From Halomarina rubra (GTDB taxonomy: Archaea; Halobacteriota; Halobacteria; Halobacteriales; Haloarculaceae), in contig NZ_JALXFV010000008.1 in assembly GCF_023699475.1 (NCBI RefSeq), positions 939,741-1,003,740 of the forward strand: a DNA stretch of 64,000 nucleotides, in the 5' to 3' direction. Shown one piece after another: positions 9,289 through 18,269 of the stretch. How positions within the stretch are numbered: the first letter of the stretch is position 1; the number at the start of each line of letters is the position of its first letter. The translations under genes and the position numbers were made by a program. The notes beneath the pieces are model-generated. The model was not told where the DNA came from. It made no database searches and saw only the letters and a list, made by a program, of their open reading frames with translations.

Positions 9289-9663
9289 CACAGTTCTCAC
9301 GGTACTGTTACACATAAGTGTTAAGAATGTGTTCTGTTAAACCGTCGCACACTCCGGTCGAAGAAAGAGGGCCTTCCGGACGCCGTCTCGGGCGAGCGGT
9401 CGAGTGCTCGCGCTCGTGCTCGTCGTGGTTTTTAGTCGTCACAATCGCCACGGTCGGTCGCGAGTCGACGAACGCGATTCGGGGCCGGCGCTCACCGGTG
9501 TCGGTCGCGAGTCGGGCGGTTCGAAGGGAAAGGTGACGCGGGGAGGGGAAACACCCCCGCGTGTGACACTACGGAGCTCGCGTGAGCTCCGCTCGGAGTT
9601 CAGCGTGCGGTAGCATAACCCTTGGGCGCGAACGTGGCATCGTCACAGAGTGTCACGGAAGCG
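9289..9663. other. intergenic region with protease promoter and hairpins
   Basis: This 375-bp stretch holds no supported gene. Next to the protease start is an AT-rich part (about 9300-9345) with an imperfect dyad, GTTACACATAAGTGTTAA, likely promoter or operator for the leftward protease. Further right lie two GC-rich inverted repeats, annotated separately, just beyond the 3' end of the leftward acyl-CoA operon. Confidence 0.45.
9536..9590 (-). terminator. two adjacent hairpins beyond the acd operon
   Basis: Hairpin one pairs ACGCGGGG (9536-9543) with CCCCGCGT (9555-9562) around an 11-nt loop. Hairpin two pairs GGAGCTC (9573-9579) with GAGCTCC (9584-9590) around a 4-nt loop. They lie 75-130 bp past the stop of the leftward operon. 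Archaeal termination usually relies on U-tracts, which are weak here, so a role in RNA 3'-end formation is only inferred. Confidence 0.3.
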
Positions 9664-10734
9664 TCAGACTTCGGTGAGGTCGAGCACGGTGTCCACGTCG
9701 GCACTCGACGTGAGGAGGGTCCGCATGCGTTCGACGGTCGCGGCGTTGCGCGCCCGCCCCGAGTGCACGACGTCCTCCGCACGGTCGACGGTCGTGATGG
9801 TGTCCGCACGGGTGAGGAGGACGGGGACACCGGCGTCCTCGGCGCGCCCGAGCACGGCCGGCGGTGGTCGGTAGCCACCGGTCAACAGGAGCGCCTCGAT
9901 GCCCGGCGCGTCGAGCGCCGCGGTGGCGATCTCGGGGCGGTCGCCGCCCGCTATCATCGCCGCGTCGCGCGTCCGTCGGAACTGCGCTAGCGCGTCCTCG
10001 GCGCTCATCGCGCCGACGGTGAACCGCTCGACGAACGCGTCGGTGGGGGCGTCGCTCGTCAGCACCTCCGCGCCGAGTTCGTCGGCGAGGTCCGCGACGG
10101 TGACGCCAGCGAGTTCCTGCACGCGGGGGAGCACGCCGAACACCGGGATGCCCCGCCCTTCGAGGTACGGGACGGCGTCCTCGACCAGCGCGTCGTGGTC
10201 GGCGTCGGCGACACCGTTGAACAGCACGCCCGCCAGTCGGTCCCCGAGGTGGCGTGCCGCCGAGAGGACGGCGTCGACGTCCGTGGGGTCCGAGTACGTC
10301 GCGACCAGCACCGCGCGAGCGTCGAGCAGTTCGGCCACGTCCGCGTCGGTGAGGTCCGCGACCCCGCCTGCAGCGAACGACCCGCCGCCTTCGAGCACCA
10401 TCACGTCGGTGTCCTCCGCGAGCCCCTCGTAGCTCTCGCGGACCTGTGCGTGGAGTTCGTCGGGACTCTCGCGGCCGCGCATCGTCTGCTCGACGAACGT
10501 GCGGGAGTAGACCACCGGTTCGAGGTCGGCGATGTCGGCGTCCAGGTCGAGCAGTTCGCGTGCGAGCAGCGGGTCCTCGTCGAGGGTCTTGCCGACCGCA
10601 CTCTGGAGGCGGGTCCCCTTCGGTTTCATGTAGCCGACCGCGCCGCCACGGTCGCGCGCGATGAGCGCGAGGGCGAGTGCGATGGCCGTCTTGCCGGTGC
10701 TCTCGTCGGTCGAGGTGATGAGTATCGGGTTCAT
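9664..10734 (-). CDS. BioD-like / DRTGG-domain phosphotransacetylase-family protein
   Basis: A 356-residue protein resembling the N-terminal half of long bacterial phosphotransacetylases (COG0857). It has a dethiobiotin-synthetase-like P-loop domain (ILITSTDESTGKTAIALALA at residues 4-23) and then a DRTGG-like domain with ALLLTGGYRPPP. It lacks the catalytic phosphotransacetylase domain, so it is unlikely to make acetyl phosphate. A regulatory or nucleotide-sensing role beside the acetyl-CoA synthetase is inferred. Its ATG overlaps the acd stop (ATGA), indicating translational coupling. Confidence 0.8.
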   Translation of the reverse strand: MNPILITSTDESTGKTAIALALALIARDRGGAVGYMKPKGTRLQSAVGKTLDEDPLLARELLDLDADIADLEPVVYSRTFVEQTMRGRESPDELHAQVRESYEGLAEDTDVMVLEGGGSFAAGGVADLTDADVAELLDARAVLVATYSDPTDVDAVLSAARHLGDRLAGVLFNGVADADHDALVEDAVPYLEGRGIPVFGVLPRVQELAGVTVADLADELGAEVLTSDAPTDAFVERFTVGAMSAEDALAQFRRTRDAAMIAGGDRPEIATAALDAPGIEALLLTGGYRPPPAVLGRAEDAGVPVLLTRADTITTVDRAEDVVHSGRARNAATVERMRTLLTSSADVDTVLDLTEV

Positions 10735-12827
10735 AGCTCGTCGGGGTCGATGGTGAGGCGCACGTCGACGGCGGTCGCACCGTCGGGCGTCGCCACGAGG
10801 GGGTTCACGTCCAGTTCCAGGATGGCGGGGAAGTCGGTCGCCAACTGCGAGAGACGACCGATGGTCTCGACGACCGCCGACTCCTCGACGGGGTCGCGGC
10901 CACGCGCCCCACGAAGGAGCGGCGCGGCCTGCACGTCGTCTATCATCTCGCTCGCTTCTCGCTCCGACAGGGGAGCGACGCGCACGGTCGTATCCTCCAG
11001 CACCTCGACGAAGATGCCGCCGAGGCCGAACAGCACCAGCGGTCCGAACTGCGGGTCGCGGTTTATGCCGACGATGGTCTCGACGCCCGCGTCGAGGTCG
11101 AGCATCTCCTGGACCTGCACGCCGATGATGTGAGCGTCGGGCTGGTAGGTGCGGGCGCGCTGGACGAGGTCGTCGTACGTGGCGGCCACCTCGTCGTCGG
11201 GGACGCCCACGCGGACGCCGCCGATGTCCGACTTGTGGAGGATGTCGGGCGAGACCACCTTCATCACGACGTCGCCGTCGATGCGCTCTGCGACCGCACG
11301 GGCCTCGTCGGGGGAGTCCACGACCGCACCGTCGGGGACGGGGATGCCGTACGCCGACAGCAGGTCCATCGCCTCGACGCCGATGCGGGTCTCGCCGCGG
11401 TCGGCGGCCTCCTCCAGAATCTCGCGGACCGCGTCGGGGTCCACGTCGTCGTACTCCGCGGCGGGGTCGTACTCCCGCGTGCTGATGTCGCGGTACTCGC
11501 GCAGGGCGTCGAGACTCCGGATGGCACGGGCGGGGTCGAAGTACGCCGGGATGCCCGCGGCGTTGAGCGTCTCCTGGGCGTCCCGCGCGGAGTCGCCGCC
11601 CATGAAGCAGACCGCGACCGGTTTGCCGTGTTTCGCCTGCTGCTCGACGATGACCTCCGCGAGTTCGTCGAACGTGAGGACCGCGACGGGACACGAGACG
11701 ATGCAGGCCGCGCCGACACCGGGGTCCGAGAGCACCGTGTCGATGGCCGCCGCGAACCGGTCGACGTCGGCGTCGCCGATGACGTCGACGGGGTTGTAGA
11801 TGTTCGCCGTCTCGGGCAGTTCCTCGCCCAACTGGTCGAGGGTGTCCTGCGAGAACGAGGCGAGCGAGAGGCCCGCGTCGCCGACGGCATCCGTCGCCAT
11901 CACGCCGGGACCGCCCGCGTTGGTGACGACGGCCACGTCGTCGGCTTCGGGCAGTGGTTGCCCCGCCAGCGCCTCCGCGGAGTCGAACAGCTCCTGGACG
12001 TTCTCCGCGCGCAGGACACCCGCCTGGTCGAGACCCGCCTCGTAGGCCGCCTCGCTGCCGGCGATGGTGCCGGTGTGGGAGGCGGCGGCGTGCGCGCCGG
12101 CCTCGGTACGTCCGGACTTCACGAGCACGATGGGCGTATCCTGCGTGACTTCGCGCGCAGCGTCGACGAACGCCCGACCCTCGCCGATGCCTTCGAGGTA
12201 CCCGAGGACGACGTCGGTGTCCGGGTCGTCGCCCCACGCGCGGACGAAGTCGCGTTCGTCGAGCACAGCCTTGTTCCCGAGCGAGACGACGTCACGGAAG
12301 CCGATGCCCCGGTCGTTCGCCCAGTCGAGGACGGCGGTGATGAACGCGCCCGACTGACTCATGAACGAGATGCTCCCGTCGAGAGCCATGTCGGGGCCGA
12401 ACGTCGCGTTCATCCCGACGCCGGTCGCGATGACGCCCAGACTGTTCGGGCCGACGAGGTTCAGGCCGTAGCGCTCGGCGACCTCGCGTAACTCGCGTTC
12501 GCGGGCCGCACCCTCGCTTCCGGTCTCGCCGAACCCGGCGGTGATGACGACGACGTTCTCGATGCCCTCCTCGCCGGCCTGTTCGACCACGTCGATGGCG
12601 ATGCTCGGCGGGACGACGACGACCGCGAGGTCGACGTCGCCGACTTCGGTGAGGTCGGCGACCGTCTCGACGCCGAGGACGGCGTCGGCGTTCGGGTTGA
12701 CCGGCACGGTCTCGCCGTCGAACGTCCCCAGCAGGTTCTCCATGACGGCTCTCCCGACCGACCCGTCGCGTTCGGTCGCCCCGACCACGGCCACGCGCTC
12801 GGGAGCGAACAGCGTCTCCAATCCCAT
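10731..12827 (-). CDS. acd: ADP-forming acetate/acyl-CoA synthetase, fused alpha-beta
   Basis: A 698-residue ADP-forming acetate--CoA ligase. It converts acyl-CoA, ADP and phosphate to acid, CoA and ATP, the archaeal route to energy from acetyl-CoA or branched acyl-CoAs. The N-terminal CoA-binding Rossmann domain begins GLETLFAPERVAVVGATERD. The ligase domain carries the phosphorylated histidine at about 251 in AAASHTGTIAG. A C-terminal ATP-grasp domain (about 470-698) ends with DVRLTIDPDEL. Haloarchaea have this alpha-beta fusion where hyperthermophiles have two subunits. The ATG at 12827 gives the conserved start. Substrate preference cannot be read from sequence. Confidence 0.92.
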   Translation of the reverse strand: MGLETLFAPERVAVVGATERDGSVGRAVMENLLGTFDGETVPVNPNADAVLGVETVADLTEVGDVDLAVVVVPPSIAIDVVEQAGEEGIENVVVITAGFGETGSEGAARERELREVAERYGLNLVGPNSLGVIATGVGMNATFGPDMALDGSISFMSQSGAFITAVLDWANDRGIGFRDVVSLGNKAVLDERDFVRAWGDDPDTDVVLGYLEGIGEGRAFVDAAREVTQDTPIVLVKSGRTEAGAHAAASHTGTIAGSEAAYEAGLDQAGVLRAENVQELFDSAEALAGQPLPEADDVAVVTNAGGPGVMATDAVGDAGLSLASFSQDTLDQLGEELPETANIYNPVDVIGDADVDRFAAAIDTVLSDPGVGAACIVSCPVAVLTFDELAEVIVEQQAKHGKPVAVCFMGGDSARDAQETLNAAGIPAYFDPARAIRSLDALREYRDISTREYDPAAEYDDVDPDAVREILEEAADRGETRIGVEAMDLLSAYGIPVPDGAVVDSPDEARAVAERIDGDVVMKVVSPDILHKSDIGGVRVGVPDDEVAATYDDLVQRARTYQPDAHIIGVQVQEMLDLDAGVETIVGINRDPQFGPLVLFGLGGIFVEVLEDTTVRVAPLSEREASEMIDDVQAAPLLRGARGRDPVEESAVVETIGRLSQLATDFPAILELDVNPLVATPDGATAVDVRLTIDPDEL

Positions 12828-13016
12828 TCGTCGGCGGAGGCTTCTCCACCCCGGCGCAAATACGTGCCGGCTGACCGTGCCGGAGCGACCCCGACCGAGC
12901 GCGCAGGGAGTCACGGAGGTGCCCGCTCCCTGACCCACAGCCACGAGAGGGTCACGGCGGGCGGGTCGCGGAAGGGCCAAACGTGTCGCGCACGAAATCA
13001 CCTTGAAATATCAACT

Positions 13017-14288
13017 ATGAGTCTCCTGCTCCTCCTCGTCGGGGTGGGGGTCGCGGCGTTCGTCGGGTTCAACATCGGTGGTTCCTCGACGGGCGTGGCG
13101 TTCGGCCCCGCCGTCGGCAGTCGCATCGTCGGGAAGGTCGGCGCGGCGGCGCTGTTCACCGGGTTCGCCCTGCTCGGTGGCTGGACCGTCGGCCGGAACG
13201 TCATCGACACGATGAGCGACGGCATCGTCCCGGCGAGCCAGTTCACCCTGGAGGCCAGCATCGCCGTCCTGTTCTTCGCGGGGTTCGCGCTGCTCGTCTC
13301 GAACCTCTACGGTGTCCCCGCGTCGACCTCGATGACCGCCGTGGGGGCCATCGTCGGCCTCGGCGTCGCCTCGGGGACGCTCGACGAGGCGCTCATGTTC
13401 ACCATCGTCTCGGCGTGGGTCGTCGCCCCGCTGATGGCGTTCTGGGTCGGCCTGCTCGTCGGTCGGTACGCCTACCCGCACCTCGACGCCCGGTTCTCCT
13501 TCTCGCGGGTCGAAGACGGGCTGTTCCGCATCGACCGCTCGGGCCGGATTCCTCGCCCCGCGCTCGGCGAAGACGCGAACCCGCGAGACGCGATTGGGGC
13601 GGTACTGGTCCTCGTCATCGCCTGCTACATGGGGTTCTCGGCGGGCGCGTCGAACGTCGCCAACGCCGTCGCGCCGCTGGTCGGCAACGGCTCCATCACG
13701 GCCAGTCAGGGCGTGCTCCTCGCGGTCGGTGCGCTCGGTCTGGGTGGGTTCACCATCGCGCGCCGGACGCTCGACACCGTCAGCGACGGCATCACCGACC
13801 TCCCCATCCTCGCCGCCCTCGTCGTCTCCATCGTCGGCGCGACGGTCATCACCGTCCTGAGCCAGTTGGGCATCCCCGCCAGCCTCGCGGTCAGCACGAC
13901 CTCGTGTATCATCGGACTGGGCTACGGCCGGGCGAGTCGCGCGGTCACGCTCGCGGAGGCCGCCGAAGGCGCGCTTCAGGGCGACCCCGGCCCGGACCTC
14001 TCGGTCGGAGCACTCGCGCCCGACGCCGGCGAGGTCGGCGTCGAACCGGGACCCACGGTCGGGACGCTCGCCGACGACGAGGTCCCCGACCGGAGCGCCG
14101 CCGCCGACGGCGGGCCGACCCCGGAGGTCCCACCCATCGGCGAGGAGGACCCCGAGACGCTGACGAGCGAACAGCTGTTCGACGCCGCGGCGACGAGTCG
14201 CATCGTCATGCTCTGGATCCTCTCGCCCACCCTGTCGGCGGTCGGGTCGTACCTGCTGTTCGCGTTCGTGTTCCGCCTCGGCGGGTGA
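13017..14288 (+). CDS. PiT-family inorganic phosphate transporter
   Basis: A 423-residue membrane permease with the PiT/PHO4 internal duplication. Each half contains the N-terminal signature, seen as AFVGFNIGGSSTGVAFGPAV (about 14-33) and YMGFSAGASNVANAVAPLVG (about 204-223). Around ten to eleven helices are expected. It imports phosphate coupled to a cation. An acidic cytosolic insertion of about 75 residues (about 322-395) precedes the last helix. The ATG at 13017 gives MSLLLLLVGVG. It diverges from acd and precedes a UspA-like gene by 91 bp. Confidence 0.9.
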   Translation: MSLLLLLVGVGVAAFVGFNIGGSSTGVAFGPAVGSRIVGKVGAAALFTGFALLGGWTVGRNVIDTMSDGIVPASQFTLEASIAVLFFAGFALLVSNLYGVPASTSMTAVGAIVGLGVASGTLDEALMFTIVSAWVVAPLMAFWVGLLVGRYAYPHLDARFSFSRVEDGLFRIDRSGRIPRPALGEDANPRDAIGAVLVLVIACYMGFSAGASNVANAVAPLVGNGSITASQGVLLAVGALGLGGFTIARRTLDTVSDGITDLPILAALVVSIVGATVITVLSQLGIPASLAVSTTSCIIGLGYGRASRAVTLAEAAEGALQGDPGPDLSVGALAPDAGEVGVEPGPTVGTLADDEVPDRSAAADGGPTPEVPPIGEEDPETLTSEQLFDAAATSRIVMLWILSPTLSAVGSYLLFAFVFRLGG

Positions 14289-14379
14289 GCGTCGGGTACG
14301 CGTGACGGCCCGCTCGGGACCCTCCTGCGATCGTGACAGTCGAGTAACCGCTTTCTCCCGGAGCGTACTCCGGACAGCC

Positions 14380-14826
14380 ATGACCGAGCACGTGCTGGTC
14401 CCCATCGACGGGTCGCCACAGGCCGAACGCGCCTTCGAGTACGCAGCGACGCTCCCCGACGTGCGGGTGACGATGCTGACGGTCATCAACCCGTTCGACG
14501 TCGACACCGAGCGACCGGGCTACCAGTCACCCCTCGGGAAGAGCGGGATGCCCGCGTACTCCCCCGAGTGGTACGAACGCTACCGCGAGGAGGCGCTGGA
14601 CCACCAGCGAGAACTGCGCGAGCGGGTCGAGGCCGACGCCGAAACCGACGGCCACGTCGTCTTCGGGAAGGCCGCTCGGCAGATAGTGAAGTACGCCGAA
14701 GAGAACGACGTCGACCACGTCGTCATCGGGACGCACGGTCGACGCGACCTCTCGCGCATCCTCCTCGGGTCGGTCGCGGAGGTCGTCGTCCGACGTGCGC
14801 CCTGCCGGGTCACCGTCGTCCGATGA
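14380..14826 (+). CDS. universal stress protein UspA family
   Basis: A 148-residue single-domain Usp protein. The N terminus HVLVPIDGSPQAERAFEYA and the C-terminal ATP-binding motif GTHGRRDLSRILLGSVAEVV (G-2x-G-9x-G-S type) are intact, so it probably binds ATP. Haloarchaea carry many paralogues, often beside transporters. This one follows the phosphate permease and may modulate it, a guess from position. The ATG at 14380 is the first that gives the family N terminus. Confidence 0.9.
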   Translation: MTEHVLVPIDGSPQAERAFEYAATLPDVRVTMLTVINPFDVDTERPGYQSPLGKSGMPAYSPEWYERYREEALDHQRELRERVEADAETDGHVVFGKAARQIVKYAEENDVDHVVIGTHGRRDLSRILLGSVAEVVVRRAPCRVTVVR

Positions 14827-14870
14827 CCTGCCCCGAGAGATAACAACTGAGTTTCGTAGAATGGCACATC

Positions 14871-14880
14871 TTATTAACTA
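14871..14880 (+). promoter_or_regulatory. TATA element of the zinc-type ABC operon
   Basis: TTATTAACTA lies 22-31 bp before the ATG at 14902, the position expected for a leaderless haloarchaeal transcript. The following ATTAGTAA makes an imperfect dyad with it, so a metalloregulator could bind here. That is not established. Confidence 0.5.
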
Positions 14881-14901
14881 GCTCTTCAGAATTAGTAACA
14901 C

Positions 14902-15918
14902 ATGGTTCGCTACACTCGCCGGTCGGTCCTCGCAGGAGCCGCAGGGTTAGCCACAGCGTCCCTCGCGGGGTGTCTCGACGACGCCACCGCCGGGACGTCC
15001 GCGCCCGCCGACGTGACCTCGTCGTTCGCCGTCCTCACCGACTTCGCCACCGCGGTCGGTGGAGAGACGCTGGCCGTCGACGGCGTCGTCCCGTTCGGTC
15101 AACACGGTCACGGCTGGCAACCGTCGGCGGACGTCCAGCGCTCGATTCGCGAGTCGGGGGCGTTCGTCTACGTCGGCGAGGGGTTCCAGCCGTGGGCCGA
15201 CGACGTGGTCGCCAGCCTCGACGCCGACGGCGCGGACGTCGCCGTCGTCGAGGCTCGCCATGACGTCTCGCTCCTGCCGGCACCGTCGGGTCACGAGGGA
15301 CACGAGGAACACGGGACGGAGAAACACGAGGACCACAACGGAGAGACCAGCACAGAGGGAGGACACGACGGTCACGACCACGGGTCGATGGACCCCCACT
15401 TCTGGCTCGACCCGACGCGAGCGGCGACTGCGGTCGAGACGGTCGGGGAGGGCCTCGCGTCGACGTACGCCGACGACGCCGAGGCGCTGCGCCAGAACGC
15501 CACGACGTACGCCGACGAACTGCGCGCCCTCGACACCGAGTTCGAGGAGGCACTCGCAGGCCGTTCGCGGGAGGCCGTGTTGGTCGCCGGGCACGACGCG
15601 TTCCAGTACCTCGGCGAGCGCTACGGGTTCGAGGTGCACGCGCTGACCGGCATCTCGCCCGACGACTCCCCGACGCCCCGCGATATCGAACGCGCTCAGC
15701 AGGCCGTCGAAGACGAGGGCGTCACGCACGTCCTCGCGCCGGTGTTCGAGTCCGACCGCGCGGCGCGGCGACTGGTCGAGGAGACCGACGCCGAGGGCGT
15801 GTTGCCCATCACGACGCTCGCGGGCCGCACCGAGGAGTGGGACGAGAAGGGGTGGCGCTACGAGGACGTGATGCGGGAGGTCAACCTCGCGACCCTCCGG
15901 GAGGCGTTGGGCGCGTGA
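14902..15918 (+). CDS. znuA: zinc/manganese ABC transporter substrate-binding lipoprotein (ZnuA-like)
   Basis: A 338-residue cluster A-I binding protein. A Tat lipoprotein leader (RRSVLAGAAGLATASLAGC, lipid Cys24) anchors it outside the cell. Metal-ligand regions of ZnuA/TroA proteins are present: GQHGHGWQPS near 66, the DPHFWLDP segment near 163, and HDAFQYLGERYG near 231. A mobile His/Glu/Asp-rich loop (about 130-162) is typical of zinc rather than manganese importers. Its stop overlaps the next start as GTGA, beginning a three-gene operon. Confidence 0.9.
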   Translation: MVRYTRRSVLAGAAGLATASLAGCLDDATAGTSAPADVTSSFAVLTDFATAVGGETLAVDGVVPFGQHGHGWQPSADVQRSIRESGAFVYVGEGFQPWADDVVASLDADGADVAVVEARHDVSLLPAPSGHEGHEEHGTEKHEDHNGETSTEGGHDGHDHGSMDPHFWLDPTRAATAVETVGEGLASTYADDAEALRQNATTYADELRALDTEFEEALAGRSREAVLVAGHDAFQYLGERYGFEVHALTGISPDDSPTPRDIERAQQAVEDEGVTHVLAPVFESDRAARRLVEETDAEGVLPITTLAGRTEEWDEKGWRYEDVMREVNLATLREALGA

Positions 15919-16691
15919 GCGTCGTCGCCCTCGACGGGGTCACGTTCGGCTACGGCGACCGCCCGGTCGTCGAGGACGTCTCGCTGACAATCGAGAGCGG
16001 CGAGTTCGTCGGTCTCGTCGGCCCGAACGGGTCGGGGAAGAGCACGCTCGTCGCTCTCGCCCTGGGTCTCGCGCGTCCCGATTCGGGCACCGCAGAGCTG
16101 TTCGGGACGCCCGCCCACCGCCACGGGGACGGAACACGCGTCGGCTACGTCGCCCAGCAGTCGACCCGGCAGGCCAGCGAGATGCCCGTCACCGTCCGGG
16201 AAGCGGTTCGGATGGGGCGGTACCCACACGTCCGCTGGCGGTTCGGCGAGGACGACCGGGCGGCCGTCGCCGCGGCGTTCGACCGCGTCGGCGTCGCCGA
16301 CCTCGCCGACCGGAAGGTCGCCGAACTGTCGGGCGGGCAGCGCCAGCGGGTGTTCATCGCCCGGGCGCTGGCGAGCGAGGCCGACCTGCTCGTCCTCGAC
16401 GAACCCGCGGTCGGGGTCGACGCCGAGTCCCGGACGGCGTTCTACGACCTGCTCGACAGGCTCAACGACGAGGGAATCACCGTCCTGCTGGTCGAACACG
16501 ACATCGGCGTCGTCACCACCCGCACCGACCGCGTCGTCTGCATCGACTGTCGGCTCCAGTTCGACGGCGACACGGCCGCGTTCGCGGAGAGCGACGCGCT
16601 CTCGCGGGCGTACGGTCCCGACCACCGACCGCTGGAGCACAGTCACGGTGCCGGCCACGCACACGAGTCCCCCCGCGAGGAGTCGTCGTGA
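15915..16691 (+). CDS. znuC: zinc-type ABC transporter ATP-binding protein (ZnuC-like)
   Basis: A 258-residue ABC ATPase energising the zinc-type importer. Walker A GPNGSGKST is at about 36-44, the signature LSGGQRQR at about 138-145 and Walker B LLVLDEP at about 158-164. The GTG start at 15915 overlaps the upstream stop (GTGA). The C terminus carries a short histidine-rich tail (EHSHGAGHAHE), unusual for a cytosolic ATPase and possibly a metal-sensing or buffering element. It ends in a GTGA overlap with the permease gene. Confidence 0.92.
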   Translation: MSVVALDGVTFGYGDRPVVEDVSLTIESGEFVGLVGPNGSGKSTLVALALGLARPDSGTAELFGTPAHRHGDGTRVGYVAQQSTRQASEMPVTVREAVRMGRYPHVRWRFGEDDRAAVAAAFDRVGVADLADRKVAELSGGQRQRVFIARALASEADLLVLDEPAVGVDAESRTAFYDLLDRLNDEGITVLLVEHDIGVVTTRTDRVVCIDCRLQFDGDTAAFAESDALSRAYGPDHRPLEHSHGAGHAHESPREESS

Positions 16692-17686
16692 CGTCGACGA
16701 CGCTCACCTCGCTCCTGTTCGTCCTCGCGCCCGTCGAGCGTGCGTTCGACGCGTTCGTCGGACTGTTCGGCGACGCTGCCTGCGCAGCGGGCCGTGCGAC
16801 CGTCGGCGGTGTGTTCTGCGAGGGGTACATGCAACTCGCCCTGCTCGCGGGCGTCGGCGTCGGCGTCGTCGCGCCGCTCGTCGGGACGTTCCTCGTCCAC
16901 CGACGACTCGCGCTGGTCGGGGACACGCTCGCTCACGCCGCGTTCGCGGGCGTCGCCCTCGGTCTGTTCGTCGGGTCGGCGTACGAGGTGGCGGTCTCTC
17001 CCGAGGTCAGCGCGCTCGTCGTCGCCGTTCTCGCCGCACTGGGTATCCAGACGCTCGTCGAGCGCACCGACGCGGCGGGGGACGTGGCGATGGCCATCGT
17101 CCTCTCGGGGGCGTTCGCGCTCGGGACCGTCCTGATGAGTCTCGGCAGCGGCGGCCTCTCGGTGTCCATCCACCAGTACCTGTTCGGGTCGCTGGTGCTG
17201 GTCGACCGCGCGTCGGTCGGTCTCCTCGCGGTTCTCGTCGCCGTCGTCGTCGGCACCGTCGCGCTCACCTACCGCTCGCTCGTGTTCGTCACGTTCGACG
17301 AGACGGCCGCCCGCGTCGCCGGCGTCCCCGTCCGACGCTACGAGCGTCTGCTGGCGGTGCTGACCGCGCTCGTCGTGGTCGCCGCGATGCAGATTCTCGG
17401 GGTCATCCTCGTCGCCGCGATGCTCGTCGTCCCGGTGGCGGCCGCCACACAGGTCGCGAGCAGTTTCCGCTCGTCGCTCGCGCTGTCGGTCGTCGCCGCC
17501 GAACTCGCCGTGGTCGCCGGCCTCGTCGTCTCGTACTACGCCGGGACGCAGGGCAGCGGCACCGTCGTCCTGCTCGCCATCGGCGTGTTCTGTCTCGCGG
17601 CGGGCGCGGCCCGACTACCTCCGCTCGGGGTCCGTGCCCGCGTGCGCTCACGCCTCGGCCAGCGCGACGGCCCGCGCACCCGCTAG
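16688..17686 (+). CDS. znuB: zinc-type ABC transporter permease (ZnuB-like)
   Basis: A 332-residue ABC-3 family permease with eight to nine hydrophobic segments. These include GTFLVHRRLALVGDTLAHAA (about 65-84), the conserved coupling region of metal-type permeases, and a C-terminal pair of helices. The GTG start at 16688 overlaps the ATPase stop. The family moves Zn, Mn or Fe; zinc is favoured by the His-rich binding protein. Its last 39 bp overlap the convergent editing-domain gene. Confidence 0.9.
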   Translation: MTSTTLTSLLFVLAPVERAFDAFVGLFGDAACAAGRATVGGVFCEGYMQLALLAGVGVGVVAPLVGTFLVHRRLALVGDTLAHAAFAGVALGLFVGSAYEVAVSPEVSALVVAVLAALGIQTLVERTDAAGDVAMAIVLSGAFALGTVLMSLGSGGLSVSIHQYLFGSLVLVDRASVGLLAVLVAVVVGTVALTYRSLVFVTFDETAARVAGVPVRRYERLLAVLTALVVVAAMQILGVILVAAMLVVPVAAATQVASSFRSSLALSVVAAELAVVAGLVVSYYAGTQGSGTVVLLAIGVFCLAAGAARLPPLGVRARVRSRLGQRDGPRTR

Positions 17687-18127
17687 CTCGCGCAGGCGCT
17701 CGGGGTCGATAGGGAAGACGGCCTCGGGCGTCCCCGCGGCGGCCCACACCTCCTCGAAGTCGAAGAGCGTCTCGTCCATGTACACCGGGACGTCGGTGTC
17801 GTGACAGAGCGGTGGGACGCCACCGATGGACCACCCGAGCGTCTCGCGGATGACGTCGGCGTCGCCCATCCGAACCTCGCGCTCGGGGACGCCGTGGAGG
17901 TCGGCGACGGCCGCCATGTCGACGCGGTTCGCACCGCTGGTGAGACAGACGACGAGGTCTTCGCCCGCCCGCACCGCGATGGCGCTGGCGATCTGCGCGA
18001 CGTCACAGCCGACCGCGTCGGCGGCCGCGGCGGCGGTCTTCGTCCCCTCGTCGAACTCGTGGACGCTGACGTCGAGTCCGTAGCGGTCGGCGGCGCGGGT
18101 CGCGAACTCCTCGGCGCGTGGGTGCAT
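17648..18127 (-). CDS. YbaK/prolyl-tRNA-editing domain protein
   Basis: A 159-residue stand-alone aminoacyl-tRNA deacylase-like domain (YbaK/ProX family). It has the characteristic core IASAIAVRAGEDLVVCLTSG and the GVPPLCHDTDVPVYMDETL segment. The family hydrolyses misacylated tRNA (for example Cys-tRNA-Pro or Ala-tRNA-Pro) in trans. The ATG at 18127 gives MHPRAEEFATRAADRYGLDV. The gene overlaps the 3' end of the convergent permease gene by 39 bp. The exact tRNA substrate is not readable. Confidence 0.85.
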   Translation of the reverse strand: MHPRAEEFATRAADRYGLDVSVHEFDEGTKTAAAAADAVGCDVAQIASAIAVRAGEDLVVCLTSGANRVDMAAVADLHGVPEREVRMGDADVIRETLGWSIGGVPPLCHDTDVPVYMDETLFDFEEVWAAAGTPEAVFPIDPERLRELAGARAVALAEA

Positions 18128-18269
18128 GCCGACAGTCTGTGCGCCCCGAGACCAAAGCGTTGGGGTCGGAGACGGTGGATTCGAACCTGTCGGCTCGACG
18201 GCCGAAAGTCGTTCAAACAGCTCTCTGTTCCTTCCGAAGAGCCTTTCTTTAGGACGGTGATGGACGGGT

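Noticed and set aside
9664..12237. Minus-strand frame that would extend the BioD-like protein through the acd gene
   Set aside because: The extension is Arg/Gly-rich and antiparallel to acd codons. The ATG at 10734 with an ATGA overlap gives the family N terminus.
18150..18250. Minus-strand TTCGAATC resembling a tRNA T-loop
   Set aside because: The flanking bases do not form a T-stem, no acceptor or anticodon arm pairs at the right distance, and it lies just upstream of a lipoprotein gene.
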